From an uncultured beta proteobacterium (lineage in GTDB: Bacteria > Pseudomonadota > Gammaproteobacteria > Burkholderiales > Casimicrobiaceae), in contig CAIWHR010000472.1 in assembly GCA_903912485.1 (NCBI GenBank), forward strand, positions 1 through 54,941: a DNA stretch of 54,941 nt, given 5' to 3'. Position 1 is the stretch's first letter. Each line of letters starts with the position of its first letter. Under the pieces are notes generated by a model. It worked only from the letters and a program-made list of their open reading frames with translations. It was not told the origin of the DNA and ran no database searches. Of this stretch, positions 15,673-23,577 are shown one piece after another. The position numbers and the translations under genes are program-made.

Positions 15673-15699
15673 GCGGCCGTCGCCGCTGCCGCCGGCCCC

Positions 15700-16827
15700 T
15701 CACAGCATGCGGTCGTAGATTCGATAGGTCTTGGTCAGCCTGGTTCCGGCCCGCCTGAGCGAACCGCGCGAGGCCTCATTGCTCTCGAGCACCCATGAAA
15801 ACTCCCAGCCGCTGAGACCCCAAGGCTTGGCGGATTCGACGAGGCGGTCCAGCAGCACGACGCCCAGGCCCGATTGCTGGTGCTCCGGCAGCATCGTCAC
15901 GGCCATCGCCCGCGCGACGTTGATCCGCTTGCGTCCCCAGAGAAGCCTGAAGACGCCGAAGGGCAACAGCCGGCCATTCAGTTTGCGGATGATCTGGTTG
16001 TAGTCGAGAAGTGCCAGCACGGCGCCGACGGCCACACCGTCGACCATGGCGAAGGCCGCGAATTCAGGCGCGATGATCTGCCCCAACTCCGCCGCGATGT
16101 GCGCCACCTCGCCCTGCTGCAGCGGAGTGAAGCCCCAGGTACCGTCGAGCGCGCGGTTGTAGATCTCGAGGAACGTCCGGATCTCCGATGCAAGATGTTT
16201 CCGGTCGAACCGGCGCACGACGAAGTCATCGCCTTCCAGCGATGCCATGACCGCAGGCCTGTAACGGTCGACCAGCTTCGCCAGCAGCGCGACATCCATC
16301 TCGTAGGCGTACATGTCCTGGGTCTTGACGAATCCGCACGCCTCGATCAGCGCGGCGTAGTACGGGGGGTTGTAGGTCATCAGGAACACCGGCGGACTCC
16401 CGAATCCGTCGATCAGCAGGCCGCAGGTGTAATTGAGGGAAGGATTGACCGGCCCTCGCCACGCGGTCATGCCGCGTTGCAGGAGCCAGGCACGGCCTGT
16501 CGCGAAGAGTTCGCGCGCGACCGCGGGGTCGTCGACGCACTCGAAGAAGCCGAAGAACCCGCGCTTCTCGTCGTACTTGGCGTTGTGGGTGTCGTTGACG
16601 AACACCGCGAGGCGCCCGGCGACCTTGCCATTGCGTTCGGCGAGCAGCGTCACCATTTCCGCGTGGTCGAAGAAAGGGTGCCGGCCCCAGCCCAGCAGCA
16701 GGCGCTCCTGCGAGAGGATGGGCGGGACCCAGTTGGGGTCGTTCGCGTAGATCGCCCACGGCAGCCGCTGAAAACGGCGCCGATCGCGCCACGACGTCGC
16801 TGCTCTGACGGAGATCGTATCGCTCAA
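15700..16827 (-). CDS. GNAT-like protein, candidate bacterial ceramide synthase (bCerS-like)
   Basis: The 375-residue protein is larger than usual GNAT enzymes and belongs to the group with an RRFQRLPWAIYANDPNWVPP opening, a GFFGFFECVDD segment and a late acyl-CoA-binding stretch (LPEHQQSGLGVVLLDRLVE). The ceramide synthase described in Caulobacter (CCNA_01212) is a GNAT-superfamily acyltransferase encoded near spt; this protein has similar size and context, so N-acylation of a sphingoid base is proposed. No ATG fits: the best start is TTG at 16827, giving a TTGA overlap with the stop of the upstream gene, like the ATGA overlaps elsewhere in this operon. Specific function is inference. Confidence 0.65.
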   Translation of the reverse strand: MSDTISVRAATSWRDRRRFQRLPWAIYANDPNWVPPILSQERLLLGWGRHPFFDHAEMVTLLAERNGKVAGRLAVFVNDTHNAKYDEKRGFFGFFECVDDPAVARELFATGRAWLLQRGMTAWRGPVNPSLNYTCGLLIDGFGSPPVFLMTYNPPYYAALIEACGFVKTQDMYAYEMDVALLAKLVDRYRPAVMASLEGDDFVVRRFDRKHLASEIRTFLEIYNRALDGTWGFTPLQQGEVAHIAAELGQIIAPEFAAFAMVDGVAVGAVLALLDYNQIIRKLNGRLLPFGVFRLLWGRKRINVARAMAVTMLPEHQQSGLGVVLLDRLVESAKPWGLSGWEFSWVLESNEASRGSLRRAGTRLTKTYRIYDRML

Positions 16828-17798
16828 TGGATCCGCCGATCGGCGATGACCTGCCGGCACACGTCCGCGATATTCTCCGCGGCGGAATCGTTCTGCACCG
16901 GCATCAGGCGACGCAGGTCGTCCACCGGAAAATCCGAATGGATCTCCTTGCCCAGTGCCAGGCCGACGAAGGCCGTGGACGAGTACCGGGTGATCAGCAC
17001 GTCGCAATTGGCGATCATCTCCTCCGCGCTGCCCTCGGTGAACGTCAGGGCGCCCGGTGCGTATTGCCGTACTTCGCCGACGGCGCGCACCATGTCCTCG
17101 TTGGGGTGGAACTTGAAGATCATCGGGCGGCCGTCGGCGATTGCCACGGCACTGCGAATGAAGTCCACCCGATCCTCGCCGCGGAAGACCTCGCGCAGCG
17201 GCGACGTGCAGACGAGAACGAAATTCCGGTGCGGAAACGCATTGTCGCGATAGCGTTCGCAATGGTCGAAGTTGGGGATGCCGGTGACGACGATCTTCTC
17301 CGCATTCGCCCCCTTGCCGACGAACAAGTGCCGGTAGCCTTCGCTGGCGACGCAGAACGCCCTGTAGGCGTCGCTCAAGCCCGTCGCGGCGGTCCCCGCC
17401 AGCCACAGCGGCAGCGAGCGGTGCCGCTGCACGAGGCGGAAGGTCCTGTCCTCCGGGTCGGTGATGCCTTCCTGGACGAGGACGACGCGGCTGGCGCGGA
17501 TGTTCCTCTGGACGAAAACATCGGAGCAGGTGACCACGAGGTCGTACGGGCCGCGCCGTCCCTGGTAGTCGATAGCCAGACCCGCGGCACTCAGGTATTG
17601 CCGGCAGCGTTCCGCAAGCTTGGCGCCGATGATCGTGAATTCCAGCAGTTTCAGCCGACGCATTGCTTCCTGCAAGCCGTCGCAATAGAAGGGCGTGAAC
17701 GCCTGCCCGTAATCTGCCAGCTGCCGCGAGATCTGGTGCATCTGCGTCGTCTGGTTCATCGAGCCGCAGATGAACAGGATTCGCTTCCCGCCGTTCAT
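16824..17798 (-). CDS. GT-B-fold-like transferase of unknown substrate (glycosyl- or glycerophosphotransferase-like)
   Basis: The 324-residue protein has two Rossmann-like halves. The first begins RILFICGSMNQTTQMHQI and contains a strand-loop VLVQEGITDPED; the second has VTGIPNFDHC, FKFHPNED and DVLITRYSSTAFVGLALGKE, reminiscent of the nucleotide-binding end of CDP-glycerol glycerophosphotransferases and UDP-GlcNAc 2-epimerase-type GT-B proteins. No export signal is visible. It is tightly coupled both ways (ATGA overlap with the permease, TTGA overlap with the GNAT gene). In the proposed sphingolipid locus it could add a polar head group, but this rests on position alone. Confidence 0.55.
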   Translation of the reverse strand: MNGGKRILFICGSMNQTTQMHQISRQLADYGQAFTPFYCDGLQEAMRRLKLLEFTIIGAKLAERCRQYLSAAGLAIDYQGRRGPYDLVVTCSDVFVQRNIRASRVVLVQEGITDPEDRTFRLVQRHRSLPLWLAGTAATGLSDAYRAFCVASEGYRHLFVGKGANAEKIVVTGIPNFDHCERYRDNAFPHRNFVLVCTSPLREVFRGEDRVDFIRSAVAIADGRPMIFKFHPNEDMVRAVGEVRQYAPGALTFTEGSAEEMIANCDVLITRYSSTAFVGLALGKEIHSDFPVDDLRRLMPVQNDSAAENIADVCRQVIADRRIH

Positions 17799-18910
17799 GT
17801 GCTCTCGTCCCATCGCGTCTTGAACGTGCCGGCGACGAATACGACCGCGGCGAAAGCGGCAATCACGGCGACGGCCCGCAGCGTAGCCGCGTCGTCGACG
17901 AAGATCATCGCCGAGCGCAGCGCCTCGTTCACGTAGTAGAGCGGCAGCAGCTTGGCGAATGCCTGCAGGAAGGCCGGCATCATTTCCACCGGAAAGAACG
18001 TGCCGGAGAGGAACATCATCGGGAACAGGAACGCGTTGGCAACCGCGGAGGCGCTTTCGGCCTCCTTGGCGAAGGGCGTGAGCAGCATGCCGATGCCAAC
18101 GAACGCGATGACCTCGACGACGATGATCAGCGGCAGCCAAAAGCCGATGTGCAGCCGGACGTCGAACACGAAGTAGCTGACGAGCAGGATGGCGACGGTC
18201 GAGATGACGGAAAGGATGAGCTGGTAGACGATGCTCGACGCGAGCCAGTCTGCACGCGTGATCGGCGTGGTGGCGAGCTTGCGCAGGATGCCTTTCTGAC
18301 GCAGTTCGGCGTTCATGTTGAGCGCATTCGACAGGCAGGAGGTCATGATCGCCATCGCGATGATGCCGGGAACGAAGAAGTCGATGAAGCGGTAGCGCTT
18401 CGACAGGATCGATGCCGCGACGAGCGTGAGCGCCGGGGGAGTGCCGGCCGCCGTCTGGTTGGCGGCGGCGACGACCCCATCGAGGAGCTGGATCTTGGTC
18501 TCCACCGCTGTCGAGCTTGGGTCGTACACGTACCGGATGGGCACCGGAACGCCCGCCTGGGCGCCAGCGACGCGCTGCTTCTGCAGAGCCTCGAAGTCCT
18601 TCGGAATCACGAGCAGCAGGTTGAGCTTGTGGTCCTTTGCATACTGCGTTGCATCGACGGCGACCGGCACCACGACGACTCTGAACGCGGCGCCGGCGGC
18701 GAGCGCTTCGAGCAGCCTTGCCGACGCTGCGCTGCCGCTGTTGTCCTGCACCGGCAGGTCGAAGTTGAGATGCTCGGGCTTGGTGAATATCGTGCCGAAC
18801 ACGAGCACGAGGATCACGGGGAAGGCAAACGTGAAGAACATCGCCGACCGCTCGCGATAGAAGCTCCTCAGTCGCACGCCCAGGTTGGCGTGGATGATCC
18901 GTGGTGTCAT
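17795..18910 (-). CDS. ABC-2 type transporter permease
   Basis: The 371-residue membrane protein has one N-terminal transmembrane segment (MFFTFAFPVILVLVFGTIF), a large extracytoplasmic domain of roughly 150 residues, and five or so C-terminal segments, the layout of ABC-2 exporters such as DrrB/YhhJ. The FFVPGIIAMAIMTSCLSNALN and PMMFLSGTFFPVEMMP segments are typical. It overlaps the ATPase gene by ATGA and the transferase gene by ATGA, so all are co-expressed. As an exporter beside lipid genes it could move the finished lipid or a precursor out of the cytoplasmic leaflet. Confidence 0.88.
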   Translation of the reverse strand: MTPRIIHANLGVRLRSFYRERSAMFFTFAFPVILVLVFGTIFTKPEHLNFDLPVQDNSGSAASARLLEALAAGAAFRVVVVPVAVDATQYAKDHKLNLLLVIPKDFEALQKQRVAGAQAGVPVPIRYVYDPSSTAVETKIQLLDGVVAAANQTAAGTPPALTLVAASILSKRYRFIDFFVPGIIAMAIMTSCLSNALNMNAELRQKGILRKLATTPITRADWLASSIVYQLILSVISTVAILLVSYFVFDVRLHIGFWLPLIIVVEVIAFVGIGMLLTPFAKEAESASAVANAFLFPMMFLSGTFFPVEMMPAFLQAFAKLLPLYYVNEALRSAMIFVDDAATLRAVAVIAAFAAVVFVAGTFKTRWDEST

Positions 18911-19854
18911 CGTGCGTGGTCGCCGACGTCCGTGGCAGGCTTTGCGGCAGTCAGCTTCAGGAACACCTCCTCGAGATTGGGCTTGCGCACGTCGACGCCG
19001 CCCAGCGCGAGCCCGGATGCCGCGATCTCGTCGAGGATGCGGCGGACGTCGTCGGGTGTCTCGACCGGAACGCACAGGCCGCCTTCGCCAACGGGGACCG
19101 GGGCAAAGCCAAGGTTGCGGAGCAGATCCGCGGCTGCGGCGTCGATCGACTTCAGCGTCAGCCGCATCTGGTCGGCGTGCGCCTCGGTCAATCTGACCGG
19201 CGAGTCGATGGCGACGATCCGCCCCCGGGAGATGATCGCGACGGTGTCGGCCAGCAGTTCGGCCTCTTCCATGTAGTGAGTCGTGAGAAACACGGTCTTT
19301 CCGCGATCCTTCAGGCCCTTGAGCACGTCCCAGACCTGGCGCCGGGCCTGCGGATCTAGCCCGGTCGTGGGCTCGTCGAGGAAGAGGATCTCCGGGTCGT
19401 TGACCAGCGCGACGGCGATGCCGAGGCGCTGCTTGAGGCCGCCCGAAAGCGTGTTGAACCGCGCCGCGGACCTGTCGCGCAGGTTGGTGAGATCCATGAG
19501 GGCGTCGATGTCGGCATCGCATCCGAACACGCGGGCGTAGTACTGCAGGCTCTCGCGCACGGTGATGCGATCGAACGAGCTGAAGTTCTGCGGCAGGACG
19601 CCGATCCGGCGTACCACCTGTGCCTTGCGCTTCCCGACGTCCATGCCGAGCACCGTGACGGTTCCCGACGTAGGCGCGCGGATGGTCTCGATCACCTCGG
19701 CGGTCGTGCTCTTTCCGGCGCCGTTGGGGCCGAGGAAGGCGAACACTTCGCCCTGCTCGACGGTGAACGAGATGTCGTCGACGGCCGTGAACGCGCCGTA
19801 GCGCTTGCGGAGCCTGTCCACCACGATGGCCGGCCCGGTGCTCGTCATGATCAT
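18907..19854 (-). CDS. ABC-2 type exporter ATP-binding protein (DrrA/CcmA type)
   Basis: The 315-residue protein has Walker A GPNGAGKST, Q-loop LPQNFS, signature LSGGLKQR, Walker B ILFLDEPTTGLDP and the switch histidine in LTTHYMEEAE. The C-terminal extension of about 90 residues is common in ATPases of drug or lipid exporters. It pairs with the permease encoded by the next gene through an ATGA overlap. The gene begins 36 bp after the large fusion gene's stop, so it probably belongs to the same transcript. A second ATG two codons in is an alternative start. Confidence 0.92.
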   Translation of the reverse strand: MIMTSTGPAIVVDRLRKRYGAFTAVDDISFTVEQGEVFAFLGPNGAGKSTTAEVIETIRAPTSGTVTVLGMDVGKRKAQVVRRIGVLPQNFSSFDRITVRESLQYYARVFGCDADIDALMDLTNLRDRSAARFNTLSGGLKQRLGIAVALVNDPEILFLDEPTTGLDPQARRQVWDVLKGLKDRGKTVFLTTHYMEEAELLADTVAIISRGRIVAIDSPVRLTEAHADQMRLTLKSIDAAAADLLRNLGFAPVPVGEGGLCVPVETPDDVRRILDEIAASGLALGGVDVRKPNLEEVFLKLTAAKPATDVGDHAR

Positions 19855-19890
19855 GTATATCGCTGGTGCGGGATGGTCGCGACGGCCGTG

Positions 19891-22800
19891 CTAGAGCTGC
19901 GCGAGTTCCTCTGCGATCGCGTCGACCGCGCCGCGGATGAGCGACTCGGTGTGATTGACCGTGATGAATACCCGCAGGCGCGTGGCCCGCTCGGGCACTG
20001 CCGGATGGATGATCGGCTGGACGTTGATGCCGCGCCGGAACAGGGCGCGGGAGAGCAGGATGCAGCGAACCGAGTTGCCGACGATGATAGGGATCACCGG
20101 CGTTCCCCCGGCGCTGCCCGTATCGAGCCCGCGTTCGCGCGCGAGTCGGAGGAAGAGGCTCGACAACTCGCGGAGCCGCGCGACCCGCTCGGGCTCGCGG
20201 TCGAGAACGGTCAGCGCGGCCAGCGCGGCGGCCGCGTTGGGCGGAGAGAGCCCGACGCTGTAGACGAACCCGGGTGCCGTGTACTTGAGGTACTCGACGA
20301 GCTCGATGGAGCCGGCGATGTAGCCGCCGCAGCTGGCGAACGACTTGGACAGCGTGCCCATCCATACGTCGACGCCGGAGGGTGCGATCGCCGCGTGTTC
20401 GCTCAAGCCGCGCCCGGTCCGGCCCATCGTTCCGAGCGAATGGGCCTCGTCGACGTAGAGCATCGCCCGATGTTTCTCCTTGATCGCGACGAAACGCGCC
20501 AGGTCCGGAAAGTCGCCATCCATGCTGTAGACGCCTTCGATCGCGATCATTACGCGGCGATGGCTGTGGCGGATGCCCGAGAGGAGCACGTCGAGTGCGC
20601 GCCAGTCGTTGTGGGCGAATCCGCGGCAGGTGGCCCCGGACAGTCGTGCGCCCTGCAGGATCGAGTTGTGTGCCAGGACGTCGTGCACGATGAGATCGCC
20701 CGGCCCCAACAGGTGCCCGATGGTCGTGACGTTGGTCGCGTGCCCGGAGACGAAGACGATCGCCGCAGGCGTGCCGAGAAACGTCGCGAGCGCGTTCTCG
20801 AGGTCGCGGTGGACCTGCTTTTCGCCGGAAACGAGGCGGCTGGCCCCCGCGCTTGTTCCGTAGCGATCGACGGCCGCCTTGGCTGCCGCCGTGACCGCCG
20901 GATCGCGGGCCATGCCGATGTAGTCGTAGGCGCAGAAGTTGGTGAGCGCCTGGCCGTCGATGTGGGTGCAGCCGGCCGTGGCCTGCGCCAGGGGTTCGTC
21001 GCCCTGGTCCACGCGGAAGTAAGGATTGGTTTCGTGGATGGCCAGCAGCATGCGCTTGTGGCGCTTGAATTCCAGGTATTCGGGGAACATCGCCACTTCG
21101 TAGTGTGCCACCGGGACCGTGCGCACGGCGACGTCGGAATGCGGGTGGTCGACAAGGTGCTTCTGTACGGCAGCGGCGAGGTCGCCGAGGGTTATCGACG
21201 GGCTGTAAACCGTGTCCGGCAGGTGGCGCCCGAAACTCTTGTCGAGCGCCGCAATCAATTCGACGAACTGCAGCGAATCGAGGCCCAGCGCCTCGATCGG
21301 CGTCCCGGGCGTCACGTCGGCGAGCGCGGTGCCCGACATCGCGAGCGCGTGCCGGCACACGGTGGCGAATGCGGCGCAGGGCGCGGGAAGCTCGGCCGGC
21401 GGGGCAGGCAGCGAAGCCGCGGGCGCGCATTGCGCGGGCTGGCGTGCGAGGGGTTTCAGTTCGTCGGCACGGAATGCCGCGCAGACCGCGTGGCGCCTGA
21501 CTTTTCCGCTGGACGTCTTGGCGATGCTGCCGCAGCGGATCAGGACGACGACATCGAGGGCAAGGCCATGCGTCGCCAGCACCGCGGCGCGAACCGCGCC
21601 GATGACCGGGGCCAGGTCGCCGCTCGCTTCACGGATGACTTCGTGCACGAGGACCAGGCGCTGCTCACCGTGTTCACTGAACGCGAACGCTGCACCGAGG
21701 CCGGAGACGAGCAACGGGTGGCTCTGGCGGGCGGTGGCTTCGATGTCCTGCGGATGATGATTGAGGCCGCGCACGATGATGAGGTCATCGATCCTGCCGG
21801 TGATGTACAACTGCCGGTCGTGCATGAAGCCCAGGTCCCCGGTCCGCAGAAAGGGTTCGGCGCCGGCGTCGTCCAGTCGCCTGCGAAACGTCGCTGCCGA
21901 CTTTCCGGGACTGCGCCAGTAGCCGCTGCCCACGGAGTCGCCGGCAATCCAGATCTCGCCAATGCGGTCGGGAGCCGCCCGCTCGCCGGTCTCGGGCTCG
22001 ACGACGGCCACGCGCAGCGATCCGACGGGCCCGCCACAGCCGACGAGCCGGCGGGCGCCGGGCGCGGCGTCGGGGAGCGGCACGACCCGGTTCTGCGCCA
22101 GGGCGCTGTCGGCGAACGCGCGTACCGTGGCGCCGCTTCCTGCCTTCGGTCCGGTGACCATCAACGTCGCCTCCGCCAGGCCATAGCAGGGATAGAAGGA
22201 GGTGGGCCTGAATCCGCACGGAGCGAATGCCTCGGCGAAGCGGGCCAGCGTGGCAGGCTCGACGTTCTCGGCGCCGATGAACGCGACGGACCAGCTGGAG
22301 AGATCGAGGACCGCGCGCTGTTCCGCGGTGATCTTGCGCACGCACAGGTCATAGGCGAAGTTCGGTCCGCCGGAAACGCTGGCGCGAAACCGGCTGATCG
22401 TATCGAGCCAGAGGAAGGGATTCTGGACGAACATCGCCGGCGCGATGACGACGTTGGGAATGCCGCAGTAGATCGGCGCGAGGATGCCGCCGATCAGCCC
22501 CATGTCGTGACAGGTTGGCAGCCAGAACACAGCCTTCGTGCCGCGACCGACGGCGAAGGCCTCGCTTATGGCCCGCGTATTGGCGAGGATATTGGCGTGG
22601 CTCAGCATCACGCCCTTGGGACGGCTGGTGGAGCCCGACGTGTACTGGATCATCGCCAGCGACGCGGGGTCCGGATGACGTTCGGTCCACCCTTCCCCTT
22701 CGCTGTCGCCGATCGTTTCGGTCGCTATCCAGCGCACCGATGTGCTGCCCGCATCGATCGTTCGCATGGAGGCGGCGATGGCGGCGGTGCTGAGGACCAC

Positions 22801-23355
22801 CGGGGCACCGGCATCGTCGGCAAGCGCGTGAAAGCGGTCGAGGGTTCGCGCCCGGGGCGGGTACGCGGGAACGGCGATGCAGCCGGCGTAGAGCGCGCCG
22901 AAGAAGCCGGCGATGAATTCCAGACCGGGCGGGTAGGCTAGCACCACGTTGCTGCCCGCAAGCCGCATGTCCTGGAGGTGCGCGGCGATCGCCCGTGCGC
23001 GGCGATCCAATTGCGCGTAGGTCAGCGACGCCCGGAGCGTTTCGCCGTCAATTCCTTGCGCGAACGCGACATCGGAGGGGCGTCCCGCAGCGAGGTCCCG
23101 CAGGCATTGGACCAGGCTCGTGCGGCTGTCCCGCGCGTCGCTGCGAGGGCTAAGCGAAGCCCGGATCGCAGCCTGCGCCGCAAGCCCACGCGGCCGGACG
23201 TCGGCCGTGCCCGGCCGTCGGGAAGCCGGGACGTCATTCGCTGGCGAGGGGATGCCGGCGCCACGGACGGAACGGAGGCCGCGCTTCCTTGCGGTGTTGA
23301 CCGGGAGCGGCTCCGTCTCGTGCGCGGCGGACCCCGGGCGCATTTCAAGTGTCAT
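19891..23355 (-). CDS. Tri-domain fusion: fatty-acyl-AMP ligase, acyl carrier, serine-palmitoyltransferase-like PLP enzyme
   Basis: With a start at 23355 the protein has 1154 residues. Residues about 80-630 are an acyl-AMP ligase (YTSGSTSRPKGVMLSH at 239-254; YITGRIDDLIIVRGLNHHP near 517-535; final K of SSGK at 618). Residues 660-735 are an acyl carrier domain with the phosphopantetheine serine S694 (GLDSLQ). Residues about 755-1154 are an alpha-oxoamine synthase (D969 in YVDEAHS, PLP lysine K1004 in GTLSKSF). The expected chemistry is activation of a fatty acid, transfer to the carrier arm, and decarboxylating condensation with an amino acid, probably serine, to a 3-keto sphingoid base. The start is uncertain: ATGs at 23409 and 23343 are alternatives and none has a clear ribosome site. 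Confidence 0.85.
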   Translation of the reverse strand: MTLEMRPGSAAHETEPLPVNTARKRGLRSVRGAGIPSPANDVPASRRPGTADVRPRGLAAQAAIRASLSPRSDARDSRTSLVQCLRDLAAGRPSDVAFAQGIDGETLRASLTYAQLDRRARAIAAHLQDMRLAGSNVVLAYPPGLEFIAGFFGALYAGCIAVPAYPPRARTLDRFHALADDAGAPVVLSTAAIAASMRTIDAGSTSVRWIATETIGDSEGEGWTERHPDPASLAMIQYTSGSTSRPKGVMLSHANILANTRAISEAFAVGRGTKAVFWLPTCHDMGLIGGILAPIYCGIPNVVIAPAMFVQNPFLWLDTISRFRASVSGGPNFAYDLCVRKITAEQRAVLDLSSWSVAFIGAENVEPATLARFAEAFAPCGFRPTSFYPCYGLAEATLMVTGPKAGSGATVRAFADSALAQNRVVPLPDAAPGARRLVGCGGPVGSLRVAVVEPETGERAAPDRIGEIWIAGDSVGSGYWRSPGKSAATFRRRLDDAGAEPFLRTGDLGFMHDRQLYITGRIDDLIIVRGLNHHPQDIEATARQSHPLLVSGLGAAFAFSEHGEQRLVLVHEVIREASGDLAPVIGAVRAAVLATHGLALDVVVLIRCGSIAKTSSGKVRRHAVCAAFRADELKPLARQPAQCAPAASLPAPPAELPAPCAAFATVCRHALAMSGTALADVTPGTPIEALGLDSLQFVELIAALDKSFGRHLPDTVYSPSITLGDLAAAVQKHLVDHPHSDVAVRTVPVAHYEVAMFPEYLEFKRHKRMLLAIHETNPYFRVDQGDEPLAQATAGCTHIDGQALTNFCAYDYIGMARDPAVTAAAKAAVDRYGTSAGASRLVSGEKQVHRDLENALATFLGTPAAIVFVSGHATNVTTIGHLLGPGDLIVHDVLAHNSILQGARLSGATCRGFAHNDWRALDVLLSGIRHSHRRVMIAIEGVYSMDGDFPDLARFVAIKEKHRAMLYVDEAHSLGTMGRTGRGLSEHAAIAPSGVDVWMGTLSKSFASCGGYIAGSIELVEYLKYTAPGFVYSVGLSPPNAAAALAALTVLDREPERVARLRELSSLFLRLARERGLDTGSAGGTPVIPIIVGNSVRCILLSRALFRRGINVQPIIHPAVPERATRLRVFITVNHTESLIRGAVDAIAEELAQL

Positions 23356-23417
23356 TGCGGATGTGCCGGCCTGCTGGTGGATGAAAAGTGCGATGGGCTC
23401 GACGGACATTCGCACTC

Positions 23418-23460
23418 GTGCCCACTCCGTCGACAATGGCCAGCAAAGCCTAGTGGGCAC
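23418..23460. repeat. 9-bp perfect inverted repeat in a divergent gap
   Basis: GTGCCCACT at 23418-23426 is matched by AGTGGGCAC at 23452-23460, separated by 25 bases. It lies between the tri-domain gene (minus) and the SGNH hydrolase gene (plus) and could be a regulator-binding site for either. No clear promoter boxes were identified around it. Confidence 0.35.
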
Positions 23461-23577
23461 TGCGCCAACCGTCCGTGCGTTGCCGAACATACGGCGCACC
23501 GCGCGCGATGGAAGATGCGAATGCGGGCAAGCGTCGCGCAGCTTGTGCCGGCAACTTGCCATCGTCACGGAGAGACC

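Noticed and set aside
18911-21430. Minus-strand frame that joins the permease frame to sequence upstream, suggesting a 1211-residue fusion
   Set aside because: The upstream part is an out-of-frame reading of the ATPase and PLP-domain genes; the permease start at 18910 with its ATGA overlap explains the real gene.
19873-22941. Long plus-strand open frame (1022 codons) opposite the tri-domain gene
   Set aside because: It is the antisense shadow of a high-GC gene; the translation is rich in R, D, G and A without domain motifs, whereas the minus strand carries intact ligase, carrier and PLP motifs.
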